Shown here piece after piece: positions 57,286-64,000 of a stretch of DNA of 64,000 nucleotides (positions are counted from its first letter, which is position 1; the number at the start of each line of letters is the position of its first letter). Under the pieces are notes generated by a model, which worked only from the letters and a program-made list of their open reading frames with translations, was not told the DNA's origin and did not search any database. The stretch lies in the NCBI RefSeq assembly GCF_000153345.1, contig NZ_CH724125.1:375653-439652 (forward strand). The letters are read 5' to 3'. A program made the position numbers and the translations under genes. Origin of the DNA: Neptuniibacter caesariensis. Its GTDB lineage: Bacteria > Pseudomonadota > Gammaproteobacteria > Pseudomonadales > Balneatricaceae.

Positions 57286-57615
57286 TCAGACTTTCTCGAC
57301 TTCACATAGCAGTGGGTGACTATTGTCTCTTGCATATTGATTAACTATAGCTGCTTTTGTATCAGCCACATCGCGGGTGAAAATTCCACATACACCTTTT
57401 CCCTGGGTATGCACCGCCAACATGACTTGCGTTGCTTTTTCCTGATCCATACTGAAAAACATCATCAGCACGGCAACAACAAAGTCCATTGGAGTATAGT
57501 CATCGTTCATTAACACCACCCGATACATGGATGGCTTCTTCAGTTCCGGTTTTGCCTCTTCTGTTGCCAATCCGTGGTCATGATCGAATTCTTCATGCTC
57601 ATCTTCATTAGACAT
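57286..57615 (-). CDS. clpS: ClpS adaptor for N-end rule substrates
   Basis: ClpS delivers N-degron proteins to ClpAP. The core ([44 protein letters not shown]) includes the substrate-pocket residues. The frame is open back to 57711. I chose the ATG at 57615 ([10 protein letters not shown]), giving 109 residues, but an upstream ATG at 57642 is also possible because neither has a good Shine-Dalgarno. It is divergent from cspD. Confidence 0.93.
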   Translation of the reverse strand: MSNEDEHEEFDHDHGLATEEAKPELKKPSMYRVVLMNDDYTPMDFVVAVLMMFFSMDQEKATQVMLAVHTQGKGVCGIFTRDVADTKAAIVNQYARDNSHPLLCEVEKV

Positions 57616-57702
57616 TCGAATAATATTTTGTTCAAAATTCATACACATATGTAAATATTCTATGTTTACACTACAATTTACTACTGAACACTGATTGCAC
57701 AC

Positions 57703-57733
57703 TTGTCGCACATTCTGTGTTGAGTGCTATAAT
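57703..57733 (+). promoter_or_regulatory. Promoter of the cspD-like gene with long structured leader
   Basis: A consensus -10 TATAAT (57728-57733) is preceded by TTGTCG (57703-57708) at 19 bp. The predicted leader of about 130 nt contains a perfect 8-bp inverted repeat (GTCTTTAG 57786-57793, CTAAAGAC 57809-57816) that could form a hairpin. Confidence 0.55.
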
Positions 57734-57867
57734 CAGTTTTAGCAGGATAGGCACTTCCTGTAGTACCTGCGGCTTTTAAGAAATCGTCTTTAGTTCCTAT
57801 TCTAGCAGCTAAAGACTGTACGTTCAGGTTAGCAATCCAAAGTTGTCATTGGATACGGGAGTTAGTT

Positions 57868-58080
57868 ATGCAGACAGGGAAAGTAAAGTGGTTCAACAAT
57901 TCGAAAGGATATGGATTTATCTTATCCGACGAACATGCAGAGGATCTCTTTGCCCATTATTCTGCGATTGACGTAGATGGATATAAAAGCCTAAAAGCTG
58001 GCCAAGCGGTTGAGTTTGAAACTAAACCAGGCCCTAAAGGGACGCACGCGGTTCAAATTAAACCATTAGAAACCCAATAA
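57868..58080 (+). CDS. cspD: Cold-shock-domain protein, CspD-like
   Basis: A 70-residue cold-shock protein with RNP1 (KGYGFI) and RNP2-type (LFAHYSAI) motifs. Its place divergent from clpS and clpA matches cspD in E. coli and pseudomonads, where it is linked to stationary phase and replication inhibition. A GGGAG Shine-Dalgarno lies upstream. Confidence 0.93.
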   Translation: MQTGKVKWFNNSKGYGFILSDEHAEDLFAHYSAIDVDGYKSLKAGQAVEFETKPGPKGTHAVQIKPLETQ

Positions 58081-58110
58081 CAAGAAAATACTTCACAACG
58101 CACCATCGAT

Positions 58111-58138
58111 AAAAAAACCAGCTTCTGCTGGTTTTTTT
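58111..58138. terminator. Bidirectional terminator between cspD and icd
   Basis: A 7-bp AACCAGC/GCTGGTT stem with a 4-nt loop, flanked by A7 and T7, sits between the converging cspD and icd genes. Confidence 0.95.
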
Positions 58139-58154
58139 GTATACGCAAACAGCT

Positions 58155-59408
58155 CTACATTCGATCAATTATGGCGTCGGCAAATTCTGAGCAACTCAGT
58201 AATGTTGCATCGTCCATAAGCCTTTCAAAGTCATAGGTCACGTTTTTAGCAGTAATTGCGCCATCCATCCCTTTAATGATGAGATCCGCCGCGTCTGTCC
58301 ATCCCATATGACGTAACATCATCTCTGCAGATAATATGACGGAGCCCGGATTAACCTTGTCTTGCCCTGCATATTTAGGGGCCGTTCCATGCGTTGCTTC
58401 AAAGATAGCGACTTCATCAGATAAATTTGCACCCGGTGCGATACCTATCCCACCCACTTCAGCAGCCAGCGCATCAGAGAGATAATCACCATTCAAATTA
58501 AGCGTTGCCACAACATCATATTCAGCCGGTCTCAGGAGAATCTGTTGTAACATGGCGTCTGCAATGACATCTTTCACGATGATCTCATTACCGGTTTTAG
58601 GGTTTTTAAAACTTAACGAAGGGCCACCAGCATATAGATCCGCTCCGAACTCCTCTTTTGCAAGCTCATAGCCCCAGTCTTTAAAGGCACCTTCAGTAAA
58701 CTTCATGATGTTCCCTTTATGAACCAGAGTCAGGGAACGACGGTCATTATCAACGCAGTACTGTAATGCCTGGCGCACCAGCCGTTTGGTAGCTTCTTCT
58801 GAGACAGGTTTAATGCCAATGCCGCAGTTTTGATCAAAGCGGATCTTAGTGACTCCCATCTCCTCTTTCAGGAAACGAATCACTTTATCTGCTTCTTCCG
58901 TTCCCGCTTTCCACTCTACACCCGCATAAATATCTTCAGAGTTCTCTCGGTAGATCACCATATCCACGTCTTGAGGATTAATGACAGGACTTGGAACCCC
59001 CTTAAACCATCTCACAGGTCGCTGGCACACATAGAGATCCAGCTCCTGACGCAAAGCAACGTTTAACGAACGTATACCGCCACCCACAGGCGTTGTCAGG
59101 GGACCTTTGATCCCGACCGCGAATTCTTTAAATGCTTCAAGCGTCTCTTCAGGAAGCCAGGTGTCTTGCTCGTAGACAGAGGTCGCCTTTTCTCCCGCAT
59201 ACACCTCCATCCAGGCAATCTTCTTCTCACCGCCATAAGCTTTGCTGACAGCGGCGTCTACCACCTTGAGCATAGCTGGAGAGACATCCACGCCAATACC
59301 ATCCCCTTCTATGTAGGGGATGATCGGGTTATCTGGTACATTCAATGAGTAATCACCATTGACTGTAATTTTTTCGCCTTGTGGTACTGAGATTTTGTCA
59401 TATCCCAT
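58155..59408 (-). CDS. icd: Isocitrate dehydrogenase (NADP)
   Basis: A 417-residue homodimeric NADP-type isocitrate dehydrogenase of the TCA cycle. Sequence and length match E. coli Icd, including the substrate-site [20 protein letters not shown] stretch near residue 115 and the conserved [11 protein letters not shown] start. The regulatory phosphorylation serine falls in the RSLNVALR segment. It stands alone, convergent with cspD and divergent from rluE. Confidence 0.97.
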   Translation of the reverse strand: MGYDKISVPQGEKITVNGDYSLNVPDNPIIPYIEGDGIGVDVSPAMLKVVDAAVSKAYGGEKKIAWMEVYAGEKATSVYEQDTWLPEETLEAFKEFAVGIKGPLTTPVGGGIRSLNVALRQELDLYVCQRPVRWFKGVPSPVINPQDVDMVIYRENSEDIYAGVEWKAGTEEADKVIRFLKEEMGVTKIRFDQNCGIGIKPVSEEATKRLVRQALQYCVDNDRRSLTLVHKGNIMKFTEGAFKDWGYELAKEEFGADLYAGGPSLSFKNPKTGNEIIVKDVIADAMLQQILLRPAEYDVVATLNLNGDYLSDALAAEVGGIGIAPGANLSDEVAIFEATHGTAPKYAGQDKVNPGSVILSAEMMLRHMGWTDAADLIIKGMDGAITAKNVTYDFERLMDDATLLSCSEFADAIIDRM

Positions 59409-59518
59409 CTGTTCTGCCCTATTCGGTGTTATTATTGTTTTGCTTGATCTAACAGCAGTATAGATCAGCTTTATTTATCTAAACCAAATCTATACAGATC
59501 AGTTCAAAGAATAGCCTC

Positions 59519-60190
59519 ATGCCATCAATATTGCTTTTTAATAAGCCATTTCAAGTGCTTACACAATTTACTACCGATGACGATAAGCAAACTCTGGCTG
59601 ACTATATTGAGTTACCTGATTATTATGCTGCAGGCCGTTTGGATTACGATTCTGAGGGATTACTTATTCTTACGAATGATGGTCCTACACAGCACTACCT
59701 GGCCAATCCTCAGTTTAAGATGGAAAAGACCTACTGGGCTCAGGTAGAGGGCGAAGTTACTGAAGAAGCGCTCGAAACATTAAGCTCAGGCGTTGAGCTT
59801 AAAGACGGCATGACACGCCCAGCTAAAGCAAAAAAAATTAATGAACCTGCAATCTGGCAACGCACTCCGCCTATTCGCGAAAGAAAGAATATTCCCACCA
59901 GTTGGATTGAATTAAAAATTACTGAAGGCAAAAATCGTCAGGTACGACGAATGACAGCTGCGGTCGGATTCCCAACCTTACGTTTAGTCCGCTATGCCAT
60001 TGGTGAATGGACGCTTGATAACCTTAAACCGGGTCAAAGCAGTTTAATCGAAAGTGATATCAAAATTCCAAAGCGGAAACCTAAGAATAGATCGACTACT
60101 GCGCGTAGTTTGTCAGGAAAGCGTAAAGAACGCCCTGGCGAGTCAAGGCAAAAGAGATCAGCGCCAAAAAATAAGGGCTACAACCGGTAG
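59519..60190 (+). CDS. rluE: 23S rRNA pseudouridine synthase RluE
   Basis: A 223-residue RsuA/RluB/E/F-family enzyme with the catalytic aspartate in AGRLDYDSEGLLILTN (about residue 42) and motif GKNRQVRRMTAAVG. It lacks an N-terminal S4 domain, as RluE does, and E. coli also has rluE next to icd. A basic C-terminal tail of about 40 residues is longer than usual. Confidence 0.93.
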   Translation: MPSILLFNKPFQVLTQFTTDDDKQTLADYIELPDYYAAGRLDYDSEGLLILTNDGPTQHYLANPQFKMEKTYWAQVEGEVTEEALETLSSGVELKDGMTRPAKAKKINEPAIWQRTPPIRERKNIPTSWIELKITEGKNRQVRRMTAAVGFPTLRLVRYAIGEWTLDNLKPGQSSLIESDIKIPKRKPKNRSTTARSLSGKRKERPGESRQKRSAPKNKGYNR

Positions 60191-60199
60191 CCCTATTCA

Positions 60200-60367
60200 T
60201 TAACCTTTTTTATTCGTTGCCACTAACCATACTGCGTGTGCTATCCCTGGCAACCAACCAAGCAGGCACAGCAATAAATTGATAACTAAATGCTTGGTAA
60301 CACCTACCTGAAGAAACGCACCCAGTGGCGGTAACAAAATCGCCAGAATTAAATTAAGAATATTCAT
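60200..60367 (-). CDS. YqaE/Pmp3-family small membrane protein
   Basis: A 55-residue protein with two membrane helices (MNILNLILAILLPPLGAF and LLLCLLGWLPGIAHAVWLV), the full YqaE/Pmp3 pattern. An AGGGGAGC Shine-Dalgarno lies just upstream of the ATG at 60367. It is shorter than 60 codons and easily missed. Eukaryotic Pmp3 affects membrane potential under salt stress. The bacterial role is unclear. It is convergent with rluE. Confidence 0.92.
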   Translation of the reverse strand: MNILNLILAILLPPLGAFLQVGVTKHLVINLLLCLLGWLPGIAHAVWLVATNKKG

Positions 60368-60408
60368 ATTAGCTCCCCTTTAGTCATCTTTATTTTAAGT
60401 AGGGCCGA

Positions 60409-61158
60409 TTAATTTAATCTTAATGCGTTTTTAACTCGATCAACTAAACCAGGCTTATTTTCAAGTACCGCTATTTCGTCGTTTGTTGCTATTACATAAG
60501 GATTTCTGTTGCCTTGAATCTTATGGATCAGCTCATTGCGCCTAATCTCCCAGTCATCGACAGGATCCTGTTTAGCCCATGCATTAAACAGCTTCTCTTG
60601 CTTACCACTAATCCTGACACCGTACTGGTCACGCATATAAAAGTAAGTCCGTGCAATATCGCCCCTAACCCGCTCTGCAGGCTCGACTTTGCGCGCTTTA
60701 AAGTTAACCTCCATATCACACTGACCATATACGCGCGGCTCGCCTTCAAGCATTGCGAAGCTAAAGTTGGATCGATCACCATTCACTTCGCCAATTGCAG
60801 GGACAAGATTATGCAGATCCGCTTCCATTTTTTTAAATTGAGCGTTCTTCTTACAGTTTTTTCTCCCTCCCTCTTGCCAGCACTGTAACTGGTGCCCAAA
60901 TGCCCAGGCAGGCATGACGTGTTCCCATTCTATTCTTTGTGAACGTTTCTTATTCTTTCGATAACTAAACCCGCAACTATCGTGCTCAGGGATGAGCTTC
61001 TTACCTTGTTTTGAATAGTCACAACCACAGTAAAAGGTTGACTGATTATCTTCATACATCACCTTTAGAAGCTTTTTGGCTTTACTGAATGAACTGGGTG
61101 GCTCAGCGAAGACGGGCGCTGCGATCAGAAAACTGAGTGCAGTGAGTAAAATGCGCAT
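60409..61158 (-). CDS. endA: Endonuclease I, exported
   Basis: A 249-residue periplasmic or secreted DNase. A signal peptide ([16 protein letters not shown]) is followed by the EndA/Dns core with the catalytic histidine in [14 protein letters not shown]. Cysteines (CGCDYS, CWQ, NCKK, CDM) probably form disulphides. With comEC in the window it could process DNA during uptake, but this is inference. Confidence 0.92.
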   Translation of the reverse strand: MRILLTALSFLIAAPVFAEPPSSFSKAKKLLKVMYEDNQSTFYCGCDYSKQGKKLIPEHDSCGFSYRKNKKRSQRIEWEHVMPAWAFGHQLQCWQEGGRKNCKKNAQFKKMEADLHNLVPAIGEVNGDRSNFSFAMLEGEPRVYGQCDMEVNFKARKVEPAERVRGDIARTYFYMRDQYGVRISGKQEKLFNAWAKQDPVDDWEIRRNELIHKIQGNRNPYVIATNDEIAVLENKPGLVDRVKNALRLN

Positions 61159-61251
61159 TGGATTTCCTTATAAAAACGGCTTCCAATGCCTCTTTTTGCA
61201 TCCTGCAATTGATGAAGTAACTACTTTAACTAGCTGATATTAAATAGAAGC

Positions 61252-61875
61252 TTAATTAACAGCCTCATATAAATTATCCATGCCTTTAACAAAATCACGT
61301 TTACCACCGTATGAAGGATGACGGATGTATCGAATCTCTCTATTAGGAAAGGCACGCTGAAGACTATCCGTACCCTTTCGGCCCAGCCCTGCGATTATGT
61401 CAGGCTGATACATATCACAAAGCATATTCAAAAAAGCCAGGCCCTCTTTGATCTCCGCGACGTTGGGCGCTCTGTTCTTTCTTTGAATCCGTGACGGGTG
61501 AGGATGAAAAGGAAATGAGTTCCAGAACATCGGAACAAAATCGTGTTTTTGTAAATACTTCCAAACGATTGATGCCGTATTCTCGGACACAAGATCATCG
61601 GATGAACGTACTATGTTTTGCTTTAGCGATATCAAAAACGGATGCTCGACTTCGTCATATAGTTTTCCACTCGAAAACGGTATGCCAGTTAATCGCCCGC
61701 CTCTGAATCCATAGGCCTCACCAACTAATAGTATTTTCGGGCCTTGTTGCGCTAAAACAGCCTCGATATAAATCTCAAGGTTACGAAGAAGCACTTCATC
61801 ACGATAAGGATTGAAAACCGTCAGCGAATTTCGCCGCTTAGAGAGCGCTTTTAAAAAAGGTTGTAGATTATCCAT
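61252..61875 (-). CDS. Uracil-DNA glycosylase-fold protein
   Basis: A 207-residue protein of the UDG superfamily. The first motif region (LLVGEAYGFRGGRLTGIPFSS) and the C-terminal IRHPSYGG match the active-site and minor-groove motifs in outline. WNSFPFHPHPS is a family-like middle motif. It is not a canonical Ung, and its DNA repair activity is unproven. It overlaps the pqiA-like gene by 8 bp. Confidence 0.78.
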   Translation of the reverse strand: MDNLQPFLKALSKRRNSLTVFNPYRDEVLLRNLEIYIEAVLAQQGPKILLVGEAYGFRGGRLTGIPFSSGKLYDEVEHPFLISLKQNIVRSSDDLVSENTASIVWKYLQKHDFVPMFWNSFPFHPHPSRIQRKNRAPNVAEIKEGLAFLNMLCDMYQPDIIAGLGRKGTDSLQRAFPNREIRYIRHPSYGGKRDFVKGMDNLYEAVN

Positions 61876-62350
61876 GCTTAGCTTTTGTAATAATGTGGGT
61901 AAGCACCATGATGAGAAGAACGGCTAAGGCAAATACATATAAGCCCCAATGGGTCTCTATACTTGCAACAGCTCCAAGTTTAACGGTGACAATCAGGATC
62001 GCGACCACCATAACATCCAGCATCGCCCAGCGACCATAATCATGCATCAGCGTGAGCATTTTTTTCTGCTGTTCGGAGTCTTTTCCTAGCGTCGCTAAAT
62101 AGAGTAAACCCAGCTTTAAGAATGGAAGGACAATACTAAACAGCGCAATGATCACTGCCAAAATAACCTGACCATCAAGCAGGAGCGACCAAACACCGCC
62201 TATCACAGAAAAAGAGCTCTCGAAGAAATAGAATTGACTCATTGTCAGCATCGGGCTGATTAATCCGACCACAAGCAGTAGCGTAGCGATGATTATTCCA
62301 AAGCGAACGAGCAGAACAGAGGTTCTAGAAGAATTAGTTTCAGCGTTCAT
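61868..62350 (-). CDS. PqiA-family membrane protein (single domain)
   Basis: A 160-residue inner-membrane protein with four hydrophobic segments and the PqiA core motif GRWAMLDVMVVAILIVTVKL. E. coli PqiA has two such units in tandem; this protein has one. PqiA partners with MCE proteins in lipid transport, but none is nearby. It is translationally coupled to the UDG-fold gene downstream. Confidence 0.85.
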   Translation of the reverse strand: MNAETNSSRTSVLLVRFGIIIATLLLVVGLISPMLTMSQFYFFESSFSVIGGVWSLLLDGQVILAVIIALFSIVLPFLKLGLLYLATLGKDSEQQKKMLTLMHDYGRWAMLDVMVVAILIVTVKLGAVASIETHWGLYVFALAVLLIMVLTHIITKAKHG

Positions 62351-62392
62351 TACAGATCGAAGCTTATAAAAAATTCTATTGTACTCGAATCA

Positions 62393-62424
62393 AAAACCAC
62401 CAGCGACTCATGTTGAGCCGCTGG
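62393..62424 (-). terminator. Terminator of the EF-hand protein gene
   Basis: On the minus strand a stem CCAGCG/CGCTGG with an inner CTCA/TGAG extension is followed within 3 bp by five T residues. It lies 9 bp past the stop of the 62433 gene. Confidence 0.85.
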
Positions 62425-62432
62425 TCTCTTGC

Positions 62433-63545
62433 TTAAACAACCATATCAACCTGCTGAACGGTTCCAACCTGGCCTGTTTCAGTCAGATATATACCACTAC
62501 TTCGAACACGCCCATTATGCTGATTATTTTCACCCTTAATATCATAGGGTGTTTCTGTCGACCCCAAATAGATGGCGCCAATATCGCGATCCTTTAATGA
62601 TTCAAGGGTGTCCCCTTCAGGTGTCTTCGTCCAGATCCTGAGCTGGTCAAAAATAGCGTCTGCTTCATCAATGTAGTTATTGTTATCATCATCGTAGGCA
62701 GTCAGATCAGCAAAACCATTTCCACTCAGTGCACCAAACAGTTCTGACCCATCATTGATAACCCCGTCTTCATTTTTATCCAGGGCCAACATCCCGCTAT
62801 TACCCGTAAAGTAACTTATTAATTCTTTGTTACCATCAGCATCCAGATCAAACTCGTATTTGTCGTCAGACAGATCGGCATGGTTACCTTCAAAATTAAG
62901 AATAAGCGGGTCAGTAAAAACGACCTCCTGTGTCATTTCGTACTCACGAGTGGCTGAATAACTCCGCTCCATCTTAAGGTCCAGATCGAACTCAATTGTT
63001 TTACCATCTGCGGTTGTGACCGTTCCACAGCTTGAGAATTCAGAACATTCGTACTCTTCTATTGATTCCGTTACTTTAAATGACATCTCCATGGTTATTG
63101 GAGAAAGCTGAACCGCCTCCCCTCCAGGCCCTGTTACTGAATCAACTTGAGATTGATCATCAGGAAGCTGGATCTGATCTTCTGTCACAACAGGGGGTTT
63201 ATCAGGTTGTATTGCATTGAGCAGTGCTTGCCATAGTCTGGCTTTAGTCACTTGCTGTTGATCGGTATAGTCCGCCTGTTGATCCGTTGTTCTGAATTTA
63301 AGACCCTCATCTGTCATAACCAGTATTGAGGACATCGGCATCTCAGGCTGCTCACCTTGTAAAAACTGAGAACCAAAGTTAGAAAAGAAATTAACCCGGG
63401 ATTGCTCTATTCTGTTTTGCGCTTCCTGAAGCTGAAAGTTAAATCCATTTTTTAATGCATCTAGGTCAAGCGTCTTTGTGACTTCGCTAAACTCAGTTTT
63501 TTGATGTTCAGCGCTCATATAGATACTACTTGTCTCTATGATCAT
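62433..63545 (-). CDS. EF-hand/dockerin-like calcium-binding protein
   Basis: A 370-residue acidic protein without signal peptide. The frame is open to 63605, but I chose the ATG at 63545 because GGAG precedes it. The N-terminal 150 residues are helical and Gln-rich. The C-terminal half has several EF-hand-like or calcium-loop motifs (DLDADGNKE, DKNEDGVINDGSE, DDDNNNYIDEAD). Similar uncharacterised proteins occur in many marine Gammaproteobacteria. Export by a type I system is possible but no RTX signal is seen. Confidence 0.82.
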   Translation of the reverse strand: MIIETSSIYMSAEHQKTEFSEVTKTLDLDALKNGFNFQLQEAQNRIEQSRVNFFSNFGSQFLQGEQPEMPMSSILVMTDEGLKFRTTDQQADYTDQQQVTKARLWQALLNAIQPDKPPVVTEDQIQLPDDQSQVDSVTGPGGEAVQLSPITMEMSFKVTESIEEYECSEFSSCGTVTTADGKTIEFDLDLKMERSYSATREYEMTQEVVFTDPLILNFEGNHADLSDDKYEFDLDADGNKELISYFTGNSGMLALDKNEDGVINDGSELFGALSGNGFADLTAYDDDNNNYIDEADAIFDQLRIWTKTPEGDTLESLKDRDIGAIYLGSTETPYDIKGENNQHNGRVRSSGIYLTETGQVGTVQQVDMVV

Positions 63546-64000
63546 CTTACTTCTCCTTTCATTACCTAAAAGAACCCCGTACCGCTGAAACCAAATCAGT
63601 GGCAAATAGTCTTTTTAGGCAATAAGAATCCTGCTCTCACAAATAGTGAAAGAAGATAAAAAGCTAATATTTAGCTATGCGGAATCAAACTGCCGCTCGC
63701 AGATCAGCGATCGGCAATAAAAATACGATAACAGCACAATTGAATATGACTGCTAAAAACCGCAATGCCTGTTTCTGATATGAATTAACAACTAGTAAAT
63801 CAATATTTCGATAGTCTATCTCCCTAACAAAATAGCTGTAGCCCCTGTGGTTATTGCCAAGTAGCCCAACCAAGCTTGAACTTTCAGTTCAGGCTTGTTG
63901 TTCATTTTGGCAACATCACGACAGAAGCCGCGTAAACTATTGATGATTGTGTAAAGAGAGATTTAGCAAAATGCGGGCCTAAAAAAACCGCTGATAAATC
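63546..64000. other. Right-end region, no supported gene
   Basis: Apart from the leader of the EF-hand gene, this stretch shows no convincing coding frame. A hairpin (63872-63896, arms AAGCTTGAAC/GTTCAGGCTT with one mismatch, 5-nt loop) is present but has no adjacent T-run. A minus-strand frame of 62 codons at 63685-63873 has no Shine-Dalgarno and no recognisable family. Confidence 0.5.

Noticed and set aside
63685-63873. Minus-strand frame of 62 codons at the right end
   Set aside because: There is no Shine-Dalgarno, no recognised family and no context; the hydrophobic end alone is not enough.
63872-63896. Hairpin near the right end as a terminator
   Set aside because: The stem is good but neither side has a T-run and no gene is visible to end there.

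Overview
The window looks like a gammaproteobacterial chromosome of moderate GC content. The gene content and order suggest a marine, Oceanospirillales-like lineage (Amphritea, Neptuniibacter or Neptunomonas type). This is inferred from conserved neighbourhoods; no rRNA or tRNA is present to confirm it. Two long blocks follow the order I know from pseudomonads and relatives: murB / LMW-PTP / kdsB / ycaR / lpxK / exbD / exbB / comEC / DUF2062 / lolD / lolC (8.9-18.2 kb), and serS / crcB / rarA / lolA / ftsK / trxB / aat / ate / infA / clpA / clpS / cspD / icd (44.9-59.4 kb).

Layout. At 1-4.6 kb, a minus-strand PQQ operon runs pqqA, a hairpin, pqqB, C, D, E and an S9-family peptidase cut by the window edge. 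At 4.8-8.5 kb lie an SDR, a crotonase-fold protein and a PrpE-type acyl-CoA synthetase. At 8.9-18.2 kb is the envelope block (peptidoglycan and LPS precursors, ExbBD, ComEC, Lol lipoprotein export). At 18.4-20.1 kb, three overlapping genes encode a PilZ protein, a protein resembling the replication fork-arrest protein Tus, and a small membrane protein. At 20.4-24.6 kb are an L,D-transpeptidase, a MepK-type endopeptidase, a DUF4124 protein and a phosphate-binding-like/OmpA fusion. At 24.6-29.4 kb are transport and regulation genes (LysR, MFS, EamA, AraC, Asp/Glu racemase), with a possible small RNA near 25.6 kb. At 29.9-35.2 kb, an MgtC/DUF4010 gene is followed by a TPR lipoprotein and a DUF3857/transglutaminase protein; this two-gene segment is bracketed by a 104-bp direct repeat of the MgtC-like gene's 3' end. 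At 35.2-38.4 kb are small accessory genes.

The most distinctive element is a complete chromosomal integron at 38.55-44.8 kb. It has a divergent intI next to serS, an attI-like region, and 11 minus-strand cassettes, each with its own attC (42-84 bp). Most cassette products are unrecognised. One is a barstar-like protein without a visible barnase, and six are exported or membrane proteins.

The right end (44.8-63.6 kb) is mostly housekeeping. Extras are a CheW-like protein split by a CZB zinc-binding insertion, RluE, a 55-residue YqaE/Pmp3 protein, endonuclease I, a UDG-fold protein, a single-domain PqiA and an EF-hand-rich protein. I saw no CRISPR array, insertion sequence, prophage, rRNA or tRNA. 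Where starts differ from the longest open frame I chose them by Shine-Dalgarno position, signal peptide or family length and say so.
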